Source: Nonlabens marinus S1-08
Lineage (GTDB): Bacteria > Bacteroidota > Bacteroidia > Flavobacteriales > Flavobacteriaceae
DNA: 64,000 bases
Direction: 5' to 3'
Assembly: GCF_000831385.1 (NCBI RefSeq)
Contig: NZ_AP014548.1
Location: forward strand, 2,037,779-2,101,778
Below are positions 19,608-28,865 of the stretch, one piece after another. The notes under the pieces are model-generated. The model made no database searches. It saw nothing but the letters and a program-made list of their open reading frames with translations, and was not told where the DNA came from. Made by a program: the position numbers and the translations under genes. Numbering within the stretch: position 1 is the first letter of the stretch; every line of letters begins with the position of its first letter.

Positions 19608-21707
19608 TTAAAAGTCTTCTTGCGCCTGGATAGCAGTCACTACTACCGTATTGAAAATATCGTCCACCGTACACCCGCGACTTAAGTCATTTACGGGCTT
19701 ATTCAAACCTTGAATAATTGGGCCTATGGCCAGCGCTTTGGTCTCCCTTTGAACCGCTTTATAGGTATTGTTACCTGTATTCAAATCTGGAAAAATAAAA
19801 ACATTAGCCTGGCCAGCGACCTCGCTGTCGGGCATTTTAGTCTTACCCACTTTCATGTCGACGGCTGCATCGTATTGTATAGGTCCTTCTACTTTGAGAT
19901 CTGGACGTAATTTTTTGACTAAAACAGTCGCTTGCCGTACTCGCTCTACATCTTCTCCCACGCCTGAACTACCTGAAGAATAGGACAGCATTGCAATTTT
20001 AGGATCAATATTAAAGGCACGACTGGTGGCAGCAGAGGATATGGCAATTTCTGCCAATTGTTCTGCAGTAGGATTAGGGTTGATGGCGCAATCTCCATAA
20101 ACAGAAACACGATCTTCTAAGCACATGAAAAATACAGAGGAAACAATGGAAGCCTCAGGTTTGGTTTTAATAAACTGTAATGCTGGCAATATAGTGTGCT
20201 GTGTGGTATGAACCGCTCCAGACACCATGCCATCGGCTTTGCCCTTATAGACCATCATCGTCCCATAATAAGAGACGTCTTCCATCAAGTCTTTCGCCAT
20301 AGCGAGGTTTACATTCTTGTGTTTTCTTAATTCATATAACGCTTCCGCGAAAGCGTCAAAATCAGCACTGTGGACTGGATCAACAATTGAGATTTTATCC
20401 AGGTCTAGACCTATGTCTAAAGCGGCGACTTTCTCAGTAATTTGTTTAGGATCTCCCAGTAATGTGATGGTTACGGCATCAATGTCGATCAGTTGTTTGG
20501 TAGCTCTAAGGATGCGCTCGTCCATCCCTTCTGGCAAAACGATGTGTTTCTTGTGGGATTTGGCTTTTTGTAAGAGGTTGTATTGGAACATTCTGGGTGT
20601 GATGCCGTCTGTTTTAAAAGTAATCAGTCGTTCCACTAAGGCATCAACGTTGACATATTTCTCAAAATCCTTGATCGACGATTCTATCTTCTGTGTATTT
20701 TCAGCATAAATCTGCGATTTGATATCGCCTATACTGTTAGTGACCGCATAGGTGCCGCCAGCCACTGAGATTACGGGAACTACATCAGAAAGACCTTCAA
20801 TCAACTTGATGATAGAATCCTCAGGCACTAGTCCACCAGTAAGTACAATACCAGAAATCGATGGATAGTTTGCAGATATATTAGCCTGTAAAGCGCCTAG
20901 AATGATATCTGCCCGGTCGCCAGGAGTGATGACTAGTCCATTTTCCTTTAAGTGCGTCAAGTAATTGCGCAGTTGCATTGCCCCAACGCTGAAGTATCCC
21001 GCTTGATTGTTTAAATAATCTCTACCGAAAAGAACTGTCGCATCCAGCACATCAACAATCTCTTTGAGAGATGGGTTTGCTAAAATAGGATTCAGCGGAA
21101 TAGCATTCACAATGACTTGTGCAGGCAACTTAGACTGCAGATTGGATATTATAGCATTAGTATGATCTGTCTGAACTTTATTAGCGATCACAGCTAGAAC
21201 CTCGACACCTTTATCTCTAAACGAATCAAATGCAATGCGCAAACTTCCCGTAAGATCTTCCAACGATTTCCCAACGCCACTGGCCAGGATAATGGCAGGA
21301 ACACCCAGATTGCGTGCAATCGCAACATTTATATCAAACTCGATAAGCGAGCCCTCGCCGCTGAAACTAGTGCCTTCAATAAGTACATAATCGTAGCGCT
21401 CTTCCACCGCTTTGTACTTTTCAATAATCCGGCTGATGATTTCATCCTCCTGATTCAAATTTTTCATTCGGATCACCTCACTGCGAGTAAAAGCATAGGC
21501 ATCCTCAAATTTGAGATCCAGATTGAAATACGTGATTACCGTTTTAATGTGATTATCGATGCTACCTTCTACAAAATCGTCAATAATGGGTCTGAAGTAA
21601 CCCACCTTTGGAGTTTTACCCAGTAATAAATGCATTAACCCTAGAGAAACTATGGATTTCCCACTGTGCGATTCTATGGTGGTGATGTATATGGCTTTGT
21701 TAGGCAT
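19608..21707 (-). CDS. pta: Phosphate acetyltransferase, long form with BioD/DRTGG N-terminal domains
   Basis: 699 residues, the long bacterial form. Residues 1-210 are a BioD-like P-loop domain (ITTIESHSGKSIVSLGL), about 215-330 a DRTGG domain (PGDRADIILGAL), and 370-699 the catalytic PTA_PTB domain (IVLPEGMDERILRA, SYSSGSSGVGEDVERV, FPDLNTGNNTYKA). The enzyme converts acetyl-CoA and phosphate to acetyl phosphate and CoA. The N-terminal parts are thought to sense metabolites in related enzymes. It is the first gene of the pta-ackA pair. A degenerate palindrome copy (CGCTTCCGCGAAAGCG, 20340-20355) encodes DAFAEAL inside the catalytic domain's start. Confidence 0.96.
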   Translation of the reverse strand: MPNKAIYITTIESHSGKSIVSLGLMHLLLGKTPKVGYFRPIIDDFVEGSIDNHIKTVITYFNLDLKFEDAYAFTRSEVIRMKNLNQEDEIISRIIEKYKAVEERYDYVLIEGTSFSGEGSLIEFDINVAIARNLGVPAIILASGVGKSLEDLTGSLRIAFDSFRDKGVEVLAVIANKVQTDHTNAIISNLQSKLPAQVIVNAIPLNPILANPSLKEIVDVLDATVLFGRDYLNNQAGYFSVGAMQLRNYLTHLKENGLVITPGDRADIILGALQANISANYPSISGIVLTGGLVPEDSIIKLIEGLSDVVPVISVAGGTYAVTNSIGDIKSQIYAENTQKIESSIKDFEKYVNVDALVERLITFKTDGITPRMFQYNLLQKAKSHKKHIVLPEGMDERILRATKQLIDIDAVTITLLGDPKQITEKVAALDIGLDLDKISIVDPVHSADFDAFAEALYELRKHKNVNLAMAKDLMEDVSYYGTMMVYKGKADGMVSGAVHTTQHTILPALQFIKTKPEASIVSSVFFMCLEDRVSVYGDCAINPNPTAEQLAEIAISSAATSRAFNIDPKIAMLSYSSGSSGVGEDVERVRQATVLVKKLRPDLKVEGPIQYDAAVDMKVGKTKMPDSEVAGQANVFIFPDLNTGNNTYKAVQRETKALAIGPIIQGLNKPVNDLSRGCTVDDIFNTVVVTAIQAQEDF
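20339..20356. repeat. Degenerate palindrome copy inside pta
   Basis: ACGCTTCCGCGAAAGCGT, one base off the perfect palindrome (T to C in the left arm), read as DAFAEAL in pta. Confidence 0.7.
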
Positions 21708-21831
21708 AGGCTGTAATGAAGTTTTCTATTTCTTAGGTCGACTATAAAAATAATACTATCACAAGTAAAAGAGGCAACACATATAGGTTCCTCATTAGAA
21801 ATCCATTGAGAGAATGGAGAGTGAGGCTTTT

Positions 21832-21851
21832 TTCGCTTTCGCGAAAGCGAA
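21832..21851. repeat. Palindrome copy, 20 bp
   Basis: Perfect 20-mer in the divergent gap between pta and the 21922 gene. Confidence 0.9.
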
Positions 21852-21921
21852 TTTCATCTAATTTCATAAAATTTTCGTGGGTTTGAAAACATCAATTAAC
21901 TTGTTAAAAAAATAGATTCAT

Positions 21922-22281
21922 ATGACCCTAGACGACTTGATGGGCAGCTTTACTATCCAAGGAGAAAATCAAAATGCTATGAAAAGCAGCTATTCTGGTA
22001 CACTAGAGTTGAGCTTGAACAGTGATCTTCAAGTTGTAGCAAATTGGCAGATAGGCGAGGAGCAAACCCAAAGCGGGCTAGGTTTCTATAAAGATAATAT
22101 TCTGGTAATAAATTTTAAATATACAGGCGGCGACGGAGCTCGATATTACGGGACGGTCGTTTATAAATGCGTGACTAAGGATGTCCTTGTTGGGTTCTGG
22201 TCAGAAGAATTGGGAGATCCCGCTTTTTTAGGAACAGAAAAAGCGTACCGGATAAGAAGTAGTCAAAAGATTTTGAACTGA
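21922..22281 (+). CDS. Hypothetical cytoplasmic 119-residue protein
   Basis: Starts at ATG 21922 without a signal peptide. The sequence is beta-rich (SYSGTLELSLNSDLQVVANWQIG ... ILVINFKYTGGDG ... YYGTVVYKCVTKDVLVGFW) with several Trp, Tyr and Gly. This pattern is typical of small lipocalin- or beta-barrel-like domains that measure or bind a small ligand. I do not recognise the family. It is divergent from pta and precedes a secreted beta-barrel protein by about 80 bases on the same strand, so the two could be co-transcribed. Confidence 0.65.
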   Translation: MTLDDLMGSFTIQGENQNAMKSSYSGTLELSLNSDLQVVANWQIGEEQTQSGLGFYKDNILVINFKYTGGDGARYYGTVVYKCVTKDVLVGFWSEELGDPAFLGTEKAYRIRSSQKILN

Positions 22282-22364
22282 TCTAAATGAAATATGACAG
22301 TTTTCTTTCTGTTTTACTTGGAATCTTTGGATACATTTAAATTTAAAATTTTCCAGTTGAAAGC

Positions 22365-22892
22365 ATGAGATTTATTTTAAGTATTACTTTATTCCTAGTG
22401 AGTGCAATTTCTTTTGCACAGGAAACTATGGGATTTCAGCCTTACCGGCTCACTTTTGAATCAGGTTATTACCATGCAGCTAAAAGAGATGCTAATGGAT
22501 ATCATTCTCAGTTTGATTTTGCTGTTTCTAAGAAGAATCATTTAATCAAACTAAACTTGTCTACTGGTTTAGGCACAAGGTTAGGCCCATCACCAGAATC
22601 TAGAAACTTGGGAGAAATTATTATTGAGGAAATATTCTTTCCATTCCGCTATGGGATTGCCTCTGGACAATACGGCTATGCAATGGATCTGAGTAATAAG
22701 GTACTATTAGAACCCTACATAGGCGGTGGAGTCTTATTTGCGAATGACTCTAGTTATCTAGTAATTCCAGTATCTGTAAAAGTAATCTATACGCTAGATG
22801 CACCTATAGATCTGGGAATTTCAGGAAATTATCAGATCAATGCATTAAATGACTTCTACACAGTTAGTGCGGTTGTAGGGTATCGATTTTAA
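22365..22892 (+). CDS. Outer-membrane beta-barrel-like protein
   Basis: 175 residues with a clear signal peptide (MRFILSITLFLVSAISFAQ). The mature part alternates polar and hydrophobic residues in strands of 8-10 residues and ends in Phe (VSAVVGYRF), as integral outer-membrane barrels often do. The length suits an 8-strand barrel. Conserved-looking turns include YIGGGVLFANDSSYL. The function is unknown; such small barrels include porin-like and structural proteins. It follows the 21922 gene on the same strand. Confidence 0.7.
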   Translation: MRFILSITLFLVSAISFAQETMGFQPYRLTFESGYYHAAKRDANGYHSQFDFAVSKKNHLIKLNLSTGLGTRLGPSPESRNLGEIIIEEIFFPFRYGIASGQYGYAMDLSNKVLLEPYIGGGVLFANDSSYLVIPVSVKVIYTLDAPIDLGISGNYQINALNDFYTVSAVVGYRF

Positions 22893-23134
22893 GTAATATT
22901 CATGTTAAAAATTGTTCTTCAAAAAGTAAACCACCCAAAAGGATGGTGCTTGTAAATTCATTAAATAAGTTGATCCCGCACTGGAAAGCATGATGAGTGA
23001 TAAGCTCTATAGAAGCTAGTCATGGACAAAGCCTTTAACCATTAAGGAATTCACTTAAAAAGCCATAGGTTGCTACCAATTATCTTAAGCTATACTTGTT
23101 ACTCTTCTCATTTTACAATTATATTGTTGATTCA

Positions 23135-23884
23135 ATGCTCAACCCTCAAAGCACTATGCAAAAAGAATTGATTGCGCTCTTAAAAAAAGTAAAGCAAATG
23201 CTCTCACAAACTTTTAAGAGATATGATGATAGATGGCCCTATTTAATTACTGCAATAGTAGCGGCATTAGTCTTTTTTGCGGGTATCAAATTATTTATAG
23301 CGCTTACTGAAATTCTTAAATCTGAGTACTTAGCTTCCTACGATACTACCATCAGCGAGAATGTTGCACTCTATCGCAGCCCATATTTGACAGACTATTT
23401 TGTTTTTGTAACAAACCTAGGCGATGCACTGGGATACCTTATCGTCTTTTCAGTTTGTACTCTCCTATTTTACCTAATTTTTAAAAATTGGAAATATGTG
23501 GCGCAACTGGCTTTAGTTATGGTTTTGGCACTCAGTTCAAATTTGATTTTAAAACAAATTATTAATAGGGCAAGACCAACGGCCGAGCATCTGGTCACTG
23601 TAGAAACCTTGAGTTATCCTAGTGGACACGCCATGATGGCAATGGCTTTTTACGGCCTGCTGATTTATTTAATTACTCAATTCAATTTTAGGAAAGCTTA
23701 TAAATTTCTTGTCATTTTTACTCTTATCGTGCTCATTTTGAGCATTGGTCTCAGCAGGATCTATTTAGGAGTTCATTTTCCGTCAGACATTGCAGGCGGC
23801 TTTATCGCTGGGTTTATTTGGGTGGTTTTTTGCGTCATGATTTTCAATTTGATCAAAATATTTAGAAGAGATCCAGCCACTTGA
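23135..23884 (+). CDS. PAP2-type phosphatase, membrane-bound
   Basis: The reading frame extends upstream to a TTG at 23096, but ATG 23135 or 23156 is a better start. The three signature blocks of the type 2 phosphatidic acid phosphatase family are present: KQIINRARPT, PSGHAMMAM (catalytic His) and SRIYLGVHFPSDIAGG (second catalytic His). There are five or six membrane helices, with the active-site blocks between them. Such enzymes remove phosphate from lipid phosphates (phosphatidate, undecaprenyl diphosphate, phosphatidylglycerol phosphate). The exact lipid cannot be fixed from sequence. The gene appears monocistronic. Confidence 0.88.
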   Translation: MLNPQSTMQKELIALLKKVKQMLSQTFKRYDDRWPYLITAIVAALVFFAGIKLFIALTEILKSEYLASYDTTISENVALYRSPYLTDYFVFVTNLGDALGYLIVFSVCTLLFYLIFKNWKYVAQLALVMVLALSSNLILKQIINRARPTAEHLVTVETLSYPSGHAMMAMAFYGLLIYLITQFNFRKAYKFLVIFTLIVLILSIGLSRIYLGVHFPSDIAGGFIAGFIWVVFCVMIFNLIKIFRRDPAT

Positions 23885-24052
23885 TTATGACGTAAACTCT
23901 TTTGAGTCATGCTGATGAATGAAGCTGGAGTGCTTTAAACCATGAAGTTACTAGGAAAAACTGATGTGCTGTTTTTGAATTTCTACCTATCTAAGTTGCG
24001 ATTTAAGAAAATCTAAAGATCCATTCTAGCATTCTAGTCCGTTCTTTACCAC

Positions 24053-25771
24053 ATGGGAGAAAAGGTATACCAACTGTCGATTGTTGGATTTGGCGCAAGA
24101 GGATTGCATGCGTTAGAATTGTTTTATAGTTCGCTTTCGCGAAAGCGAAATAACATTCAGTCGCAAACCATCATTTTTGAGACCCGTAAAAACCTAGGAA
24201 CTGGACTTGCCTGGGATCCAGATCAAACGTCTGCGAATTGTAGCAACATCGCTGACCGTGCAATGGATACCCTCCACGGTAGACAAGAATTTACCGTAAA
24301 TAATGTCATTGTTCCTGCATTTCCTAGCTACCTAGAGTGGTTGGATGAGGTTATGGAGGTACAGGTAGATAATGAAAAGGATTCCTATTCTCCTAGAAAA
24401 GTTACTGGAGCCTATCTAGCGCAAAGAGCACGATCCATTCTGGAGCCTTTACAAATTATAAGAATGGTAGAATTGTGCAAAGAACGCATAACAAACATTC
24501 AACAATCAGGTAATCAATTTACACTGACTTCAATGGCAGGCAAAAAATATTCATGTGAAAACGTGCTACTTGCACTAGGACATTTGCCGACCAGAATGTC
24601 TAACCTTAATAAGAAATGCCTAGAGCACGCGCAGCAGTCAGGAATCCGTTTTAGTAATACGCCTTGCACGGCAACGGCACAAGAGATATATCATGATTCT
24701 AAGACAATTCTTATAAAAGGTCTAGGTCTTTCTATGATTGATGTGGTACGCATGATTGTTAAAAATAGAGGAGGAGCGTTTGCTCAAGAATCTAATAGTA
24801 TTTTTTTGAAATTTATGGGAACCACAGATGTGCAAATTGTTCCCTATTCTCTTGATGGTCTAGCCATGGTACCAAAACCGATAGGCAAACGCGTTGACGA
24901 TAACTTCAACCCTATAAATGCTGGAAAGGCTGAAATGCTGGCAAGATTGAAAGATGATATTGCTGCTAACAAAATTAAAACGGTTGAGGATATTTTATAC
25001 CCTATCGCTCGTATCGTGATGAAGATTTATAAAGGTTTTGAAAAAACATATTCAGGTCAATCAATTGAGGCTGAAACTGGTGCAGCGCTGGTCGTAGAAT
25101 GGTTTAAAAACCCGTTGACTAAAAGTGATCACATCATGGATACCTCAATGCCTATTGTGGAATATATGAAGCTCACCTGCAAGATGTCTCATGGGCAAAT
25201 TGCATTTTCACTGGATTATACCGCTGGACAGGTATGGAGAGAAATGCAGATAGATATGTATCACTTGTTTACGTATGGCTTATTGCCAGATCTACTAGTG
25301 GCAGAATTTATACAAATAAATGAGCAGGTAAAGAGATATAGCTTTGGACCCCCAGTGGCTACTATTTTACAACTCATAGCTTTGCAGGAGGCTGGCGTTC
25401 TAAATTTAGATTTTCATCATGATCCAAAAATTAAGTTATCTGAAAATGGATATGAAATTTCTAACCTGAGTCAGTCTATACTATGTGATGCTATGGTAGA
25501 CAGTGTATTGCCAAGACCTAATATGCGAGAGATTACAGATGACCTAATGAAATCCATATTAGAAAAACCATTGGCTGAGCAGTTTGCTAAACATCTTGGT
25601 ATACGCGTTTCTGATCGTGCTCAACATCTTTTAAATTCTTGTCCTGTAGCAGGACTTTACACTATAGGTCGCAACGCTAAAGGCTCTATTTATGGTGTGG
25701 ATTCTATTCTTGAATGTTTTAACAGTGATAGGATGCAACCTGTGATGGATGATATCATCAATAGGTTGTAA
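24053..25771 (+). CDS. FAD/NAD(P)-binding protein, PF13454-like
   Basis: 572 residues. The N-terminal Rossmann motif is YQLSIVGFGARGLHALELF (GxGxxG variant), followed by IIFETRKNLGTGLAWDP. ALGHLPT is a second dinucleotide-fold element, and the late block CPVAGLYTIGRNAKGSIYG is typical of FAD-NAD(P)-binding oxidoreductase-like proteins with this architecture. No specific substrate is evident. A perfect 20-bp palindrome copy (24130-24149) is embedded in the N-terminal domain and is read as LSRKR (ELFYSSLSRKRNN), which looks like an insertion after helix 1. The gene ends 63 bp before the left attachment site of the integrated element, and the mnmE gene would have been its next neighbour before integration. 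Confidence 0.8.
   Translation: MGEKVYQLSIVGFGARGLHALELFYSSLSRKRNNIQSQTIIFETRKNLGTGLAWDPDQTSANCSNIADRAMDTLHGRQEFTVNNVIVPAFPSYLEWLDEVMEVQVDNEKDSYSPRKVTGAYLAQRARSILEPLQIIRMVELCKERITNIQQSGNQFTLTSMAGKKYSCENVLLALGHLPTRMSNLNKKCLEHAQQSGIRFSNTPCTATAQEIYHDSKTILIKGLGLSMIDVVRMIVKNRGGAFAQESNSIFLKFMGTTDVQIVPYSLDGLAMVPKPIGKRVDDNFNPINAGKAEMLARLKDDIAANKIKTVEDILYPIARIVMKIYKGFEKTYSGQSIEAETGAALVVEWFKNPLTKSDHIMDTSMPIVEYMKLTCKMSHGQIAFSLDYTAGQVWREMQIDMYHLFTYGLLPDLLVAEFIQINEQVKRYSFGPPVATILQLIALQEAGVLNLDFHHDPKIKLSENGYEISNLSQSILCDAMVDSVLPRPNMREITDDLMKSILEKPLAEQFAKHLGIRVSDRAQHLLNSCPVAGLYTIGRNAKGSIYGVDSILECFNSDRMQPVMDDIINRL
24130..24149. repeat. Palindrome copy inside a coding region
   Basis: Perfect TTCGCTTTCGCGAAAGCGAA, read as SLSRKRN inside the FAD/NAD(P)-binding protein. 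Confidence 0.9.
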
Positions 25772-25834
25772 ACTTTCTTAAGAGCGAGAATATAGAATCG
25801 GTTAAATTTTTAAGTAGGTTTTTGTTTCTCCTTT

Positions 25835-25850
25835 TTACTTCCCGATGCAA
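25835..25850. repeat. Left attachment site, 16-bp direct repeat
   Basis: TTACTTCCCGATGCAA, identical to 45436-45451. Confidence 0.85.
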
Positions 25851-25891
25851 TATCTTTCTAACCTATATTTTAAAGGGGTTGTGAGAGATTA

Positions 25892-25963
25892 GGCAACAAA
25901 TAGGCTACAGAATAGCCATATAATCGGCAGTATCACAACAATCAAGGGAAAATACTTGTTGCC
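25892..25963. promoter_or_regulatory. Candidate integrase arm-binding sites, left end
   Basis: GGCAACAAATA at 25892-25902 and, inverted, TTGTTGCC at 25956-25963. The same 11-mer occurs at 45301-45311 in the right end. Confidence 0.5.
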
Positions 25964-25998
25964 TTATTTGTATCAAAGATAACATATTTCAAGAGGTG

Positions 25999-26029
25999 CA
26001 AAAAAAAAGACCGCTCGTGAGAGCAGTCT
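25999..26029 (-). terminator. Intrinsic terminator after the DUF6266 gene
   Basis: On the minus strand: AGACTGCTC (26029-26021), loop TCAC, GAGCGGTCT (26016-26008), then a T-run (one G-T pair). Confidence 0.85.
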
Positions 26030-26051
26030 CTTTCAACACAATATACAAGCA

Positions 26052-26693
26052 CTATTGGGCTGTACCAGAACCCAAATAAACACTGTTTGATACTTGGCTA
26101 CCATCAGCAGTAATAAATGCCATAAATAGCTCTACATCATCTCCCGCATAAACGCTCGGTAATGCAACATTATCAGATCCTGTTGCTCTCGTAGCTCCGT
26201 CAAGAATAGAAACTGCTTCCTTCTTTGCTGGATTGTACACTAAAAGCATCGCTTTATCTGTTCCGTAGGCGTTTCCACCTGTAGAGTTATCATCCCAAGT
26301 GAATGATACTTCGCCAGGTGTAGTTAAATCAACCGCACCGTTAATTGGTGCCGCTAATCCGCCGCGGCTTACAAGCGCATCAGGATAAAACACTTCAAAG
26401 TTTGGTTCAACGCCAGAAATAGCATTGTTTAGGATGTAAGACATCGCTGCATTAAACTCTGTTCGCTTTACCGCAAGCTTTTTGTAGCCTTGCTTAATAA
26501 ATGGCTTTACAGCCTGTAAAAATTCAAGCGTGACGGTAAACTTATTTCTTTGGTTTACTTGTCCCGCAGTTCTCGGATTGGCTACACTCGCAGGTTTAAT
26601 GCGTAAATAGTCAATTCCTTTCCAGCTTCCACCGATAACGTTTCCAACCTTACCTGAAAGCCCACCTAAAATTCCTTGTGCAATCTTTCCCAT
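26052..26693 (-). CDS. DUF6266 family protein
   Basis: 213 residues. The N-terminus, MGKIAQGILGGLSGKVGNV followed by SWKGIDYLRIKPASVANPRT and GQVNQRNKF, is the recognisable DUF6266 opening of Bacteroidetes proteins. The C-terminal half (about 110-213) is a beta-sandwich-like domain (VSFTWDDNSTGGNAYGTDKAMLLVYNP, DDVELFMAFITADG). There is no signal peptide. The family is widespread in flavobacterial genomes, often with mobile DNA, and has no known function. It sits at the left end of the island as its own transcription unit with a terminator, well separated from the integrase end. Confidence 0.8.
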   Translation of the reverse strand: MGKIAQGILGGLSGKVGNVIGGSWKGIDYLRIKPASVANPRTAGQVNQRNKFTVTLEFLQAVKPFIKQGYKKLAVKRTEFNAAMSYILNNAISGVEPNFEVFYPDALVSRGGLAAPINGAVDLTTPGEVSFTWDDNSTGGNAYGTDKAMLLVYNPAKKEAVSILDGATRATGSDNVALPSVYAGDDVELFMAFITADGSQVSNSVYLGSGTAQ

Positions 26694-27088
26694 TTTGTTT
26701 ATAGATTTTGGGGTTAATAATTATTGTTCGGATTTGGTACGGCTTTGGCCTGAAGCAATACCCTTTCCGCCTAAAGTATGGCAAGTATTATGCAAACTGC
26801 TATTGGCAGTCGCCTTTGCTTTCGGCTGCGCTGTTTTGCCCTTCAACAAAGAAATGGATACATTTTTTTAAAAGAAAAAGAGAAAAAAGAAAGGCAATCG
26901 TGTTGTGGCGTGGCAATCCTGTCAAGCTTTTTGGAAAAAATCGTGCGCTTGGATAGGGTTTAAAAAAAAGTACGCCATTTTTCAGCGTACTATTTTTTTC
27001 AAAACCCTTGTGGCTTGAGCTTTACTGGATTATAGCGTTGGCCGTAGGAAGCCACGTATCTTTCCGACCTTTTTTTTCTTTGAGAATT
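26694..27088. other. Intergenic stretch with strong hairpin
   Basis: About 395 bp. The only clear feature is the long hairpin at 26956-27007. Possible short frames on the + strand (26708-26956) have low-quality composition and no supporting signals, so I do not call them. A second small GC-richer segment follows near 27005-27060. Confidence 0.5.
26956..27007. terminator. Long bidirectional hairpin/terminator
   Basis: Core stem AGTACGC (26969-26975) / GCGTACT (26985-26991), flanked by an A-run and a T-run that pair, closed by GGGTTT (26956-26961) / AAACCC (27002-27007). It can terminate on either strand. Confidence 0.75.
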
Positions 27089-27781
27089 TCAATTATTAGA
27101 TAATCTTTTGTAGAGTAATTCTCTGAAAGGTAAATTCTCTTTAGTGGGATAATAATTTAAATAGTTATAAATCGAAACAAGTAACTGGCTGCCTTGTCTA
27201 TTATATTGTTTTATAGGAACAAAAAACATTCTTTGAAACTCTGGGAAATTAAAAATTATTCCTTGCATTGATAAATGACTGCCCTTTAATTTATAAGCTA
27301 TATATCCTGATTTTTGAAGTTTTTTGAAATCAGCTGCATATTTCAGGTTGTCGGTAAATATCGAAGGATTAATGTCTGTTCTTGGTTTCCACTTACGCCC
27401 ATTTTTAGTAATCTTAAAAATATCTGTTTGTTCAATGTTTTCATTTTCCAAAGGCATCAAGATGAAGTTATATTTTTTCAACTTACCTAAATTGCTACGG
27501 TTTCGAAGTATAAGATTTAGTAGATTGACCTTCATAAAATCAGTAAAACGATACATCATTAAGAAGAAACGAAATGATGGAATAACAAGAATAAAATCTC
27601 GACGTTTGGCACCCGGTTCATTGATATTGTCATTAGTGAAATGAATATTAAATTCTTTTCTTTTTTGATCAAAACCAATGCTTAAATGGATGCCTTCATC
27701 AAATGTTGGTACAGTGAATAAGAAACCTTTTTCTTCACTATTTGACATCCAAATGAAAAGTGATTTAAATTCTTCAAACAT
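27089..27781 (-). CDS. Hypothetical 230-residue island protein
   Basis: Begins at ATG 27781. It is a mixed alpha/beta, Phe/Tyr/Lys/Asn-rich protein without signal peptide or membrane helix. FFLMMYRFTDFMKVNLLNLILRN reads as an amphipathic helix pair, and the last third has a beta-rich block (YIAYKLKGSHLSMQGIIFNFPEF). I do not recognise a family or a catalytic motif. It lies on the same strand as the defence-type operon but is separated from it by the structured non-coding tract. It could therefore belong to that unit or be independent. Confidence 0.6.
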   Translation of the reverse strand: MFEEFKSLFIWMSNSEEKGFLFTVPTFDEGIHLSIGFDQKRKEFNIHFTNDNINEPGAKRRDFILVIPSFRFFLMMYRFTDFMKVNLLNLILRNRSNLGKLKKYNFILMPLENENIEQTDIFKITKNGRKWKPRTDINPSIFTDNLKYAADFKKLQKSGYIAYKLKGSHLSMQGIIFNFPEFQRMFFVPIKQYNRQGSQLLVSIYNYLNYYPTKENLPFRELLYKRLSNN

Positions 27782-28865
27782 TGGCGTAATGTATGCTTTT
27801 TAAGCAGGTAATCCAAAAGGCGCGAGCCGCCTGCGAGATGAGCGAGGGTGCTGTGAGTGATAGCCTGTAGCGAGTGTTCAGAAATATGTTTAATCAAATA
27901 TACTTTTTATGAATGTTAACCAAAATTCGAGCGAAAGGCTCTCACGGCAATGTTGAAAACACAAGGGTGGCGCTGTTTTTTGATGCGGCTGGAAAGGCAA
28001 GTGCTGGGAACGAAGGAAGCAATGTATTTAGGATGGCGGTAGATTTTCATCTCTTGATAGGGTTTAAGAGATGTAAGGATATTAAGGAAATTGAGAATTA
28101 TGATTGATAAGATAACGAGATGAAAAATCTACCGCTGTGTGGTGGCTTACATTGCTGACGGAATGAGTAGCTCTTGTGAGCGGTTGCAATATGGGATCAT
28201 CCGCCGTTCAGATATTGTAGTAATTTGAACTGTAGATTATAAATTCAGATTTTACTGATTTATAATGAGTATTAGCGGTGATTGCATATTGTGACTTGGG
28301 TGCTATCAAAAACTGTGACACCCTGATTAGCCCGAAGCGACACGCAGGCTCGCAAAACAAGAAATAGCGGTTACACCCACAAATTAAGCCACGCGATAGC
28401 GTGACCATAAAGGGGTGTGGGTGTAAGAGTAGCTATGGGTGCAAAAGGCGTGTAATGTGTGAAATAAAGCAAGCCGCCACTCTTGGATGGCGCACGTTGG
28501 ATGTGGTGGCGGTCCCCACAAGGGCAGCTTACCTATGTTCATTTTTATAACTAAATGATAATGCTGTTTATATACCCTTGTGGGGATGCTTTATGGAACT
28601 AAATGAAACAACTGGCGCACTCCTTATTACCTGCCTTCCCCAATGTTAATGTCATCACTACAGTTCATTTTGAAGACTGAAATATGATTTGGATTTAAGC
28701 GCAAAGGCAAAGAGTACTGGCGATAGTTTTACCAGATTACTTATTAAATACTTTAGAAGGTTTCTTGAAACTATTGTCTGTACTGCGCGGAACCGTAGGC
28801 TCTTGCGATTGAAAGTAGTGTAGCTTGCGGAATGGATTGAAAGCGTAAGTGCCGAAGGTGGGGAA
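27782..28865. ncRNA. Candidate large structured RNA (or structured DNA) tract, strand unknown
   Basis: About 1.08 kb without a credible gene, GC-richer than its neighbours and dense in long complementary pairs: 28018-28026 with 28148-28156 (AGCAATGTA) enclosing 28036-28053 with 28117-28135 (18 bp, one bulge); 28187-28204 with 28275-28291 (15 pairs, small loops) enclosing hairpins 28206-28210/28226-28230 and 28237-28248/28255-28265; 28371-28381 with 28416-28426 (TTACACCCACA) enclosing CACGC-GATA-GCGTG; 28474-28480 with 28506-28512 (CCGCCAC); and immediately adjacent 28513-28524 with 28575-28586 (TCCCCACAAGGG). A 9-bp pair GCAGGTAAT/ATTACCTGC (27804-27812, 28626-28634) could close the whole. 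The helices nest without conflict, which is unlikely by chance. Origin-of-transfer or replication-related DNA is an alternative. Confidence 0.55.

Noticed and set aside
26708..26956. 82-codon + strand frame next to the DUF6266 gene
   Set aside because: Composition is odd (Lys/Arg and aromatic runs), no supporting signals, and it lies beside a terminator hairpin.
27913..28107. Short + strand frame in the structured tract (64 codons)
   Set aside because: It overlaps the long complementary segments, has no promoter or start context and low coding character, so it is more likely a by-product of the structured sequence.
27782..28865. Retron, CRISPR array or group II intron
   Set aside because: No reverse transcriptase, no regularly spaced identical repeats and no intron-type domain V sequence; only long-range complementarity is seen.
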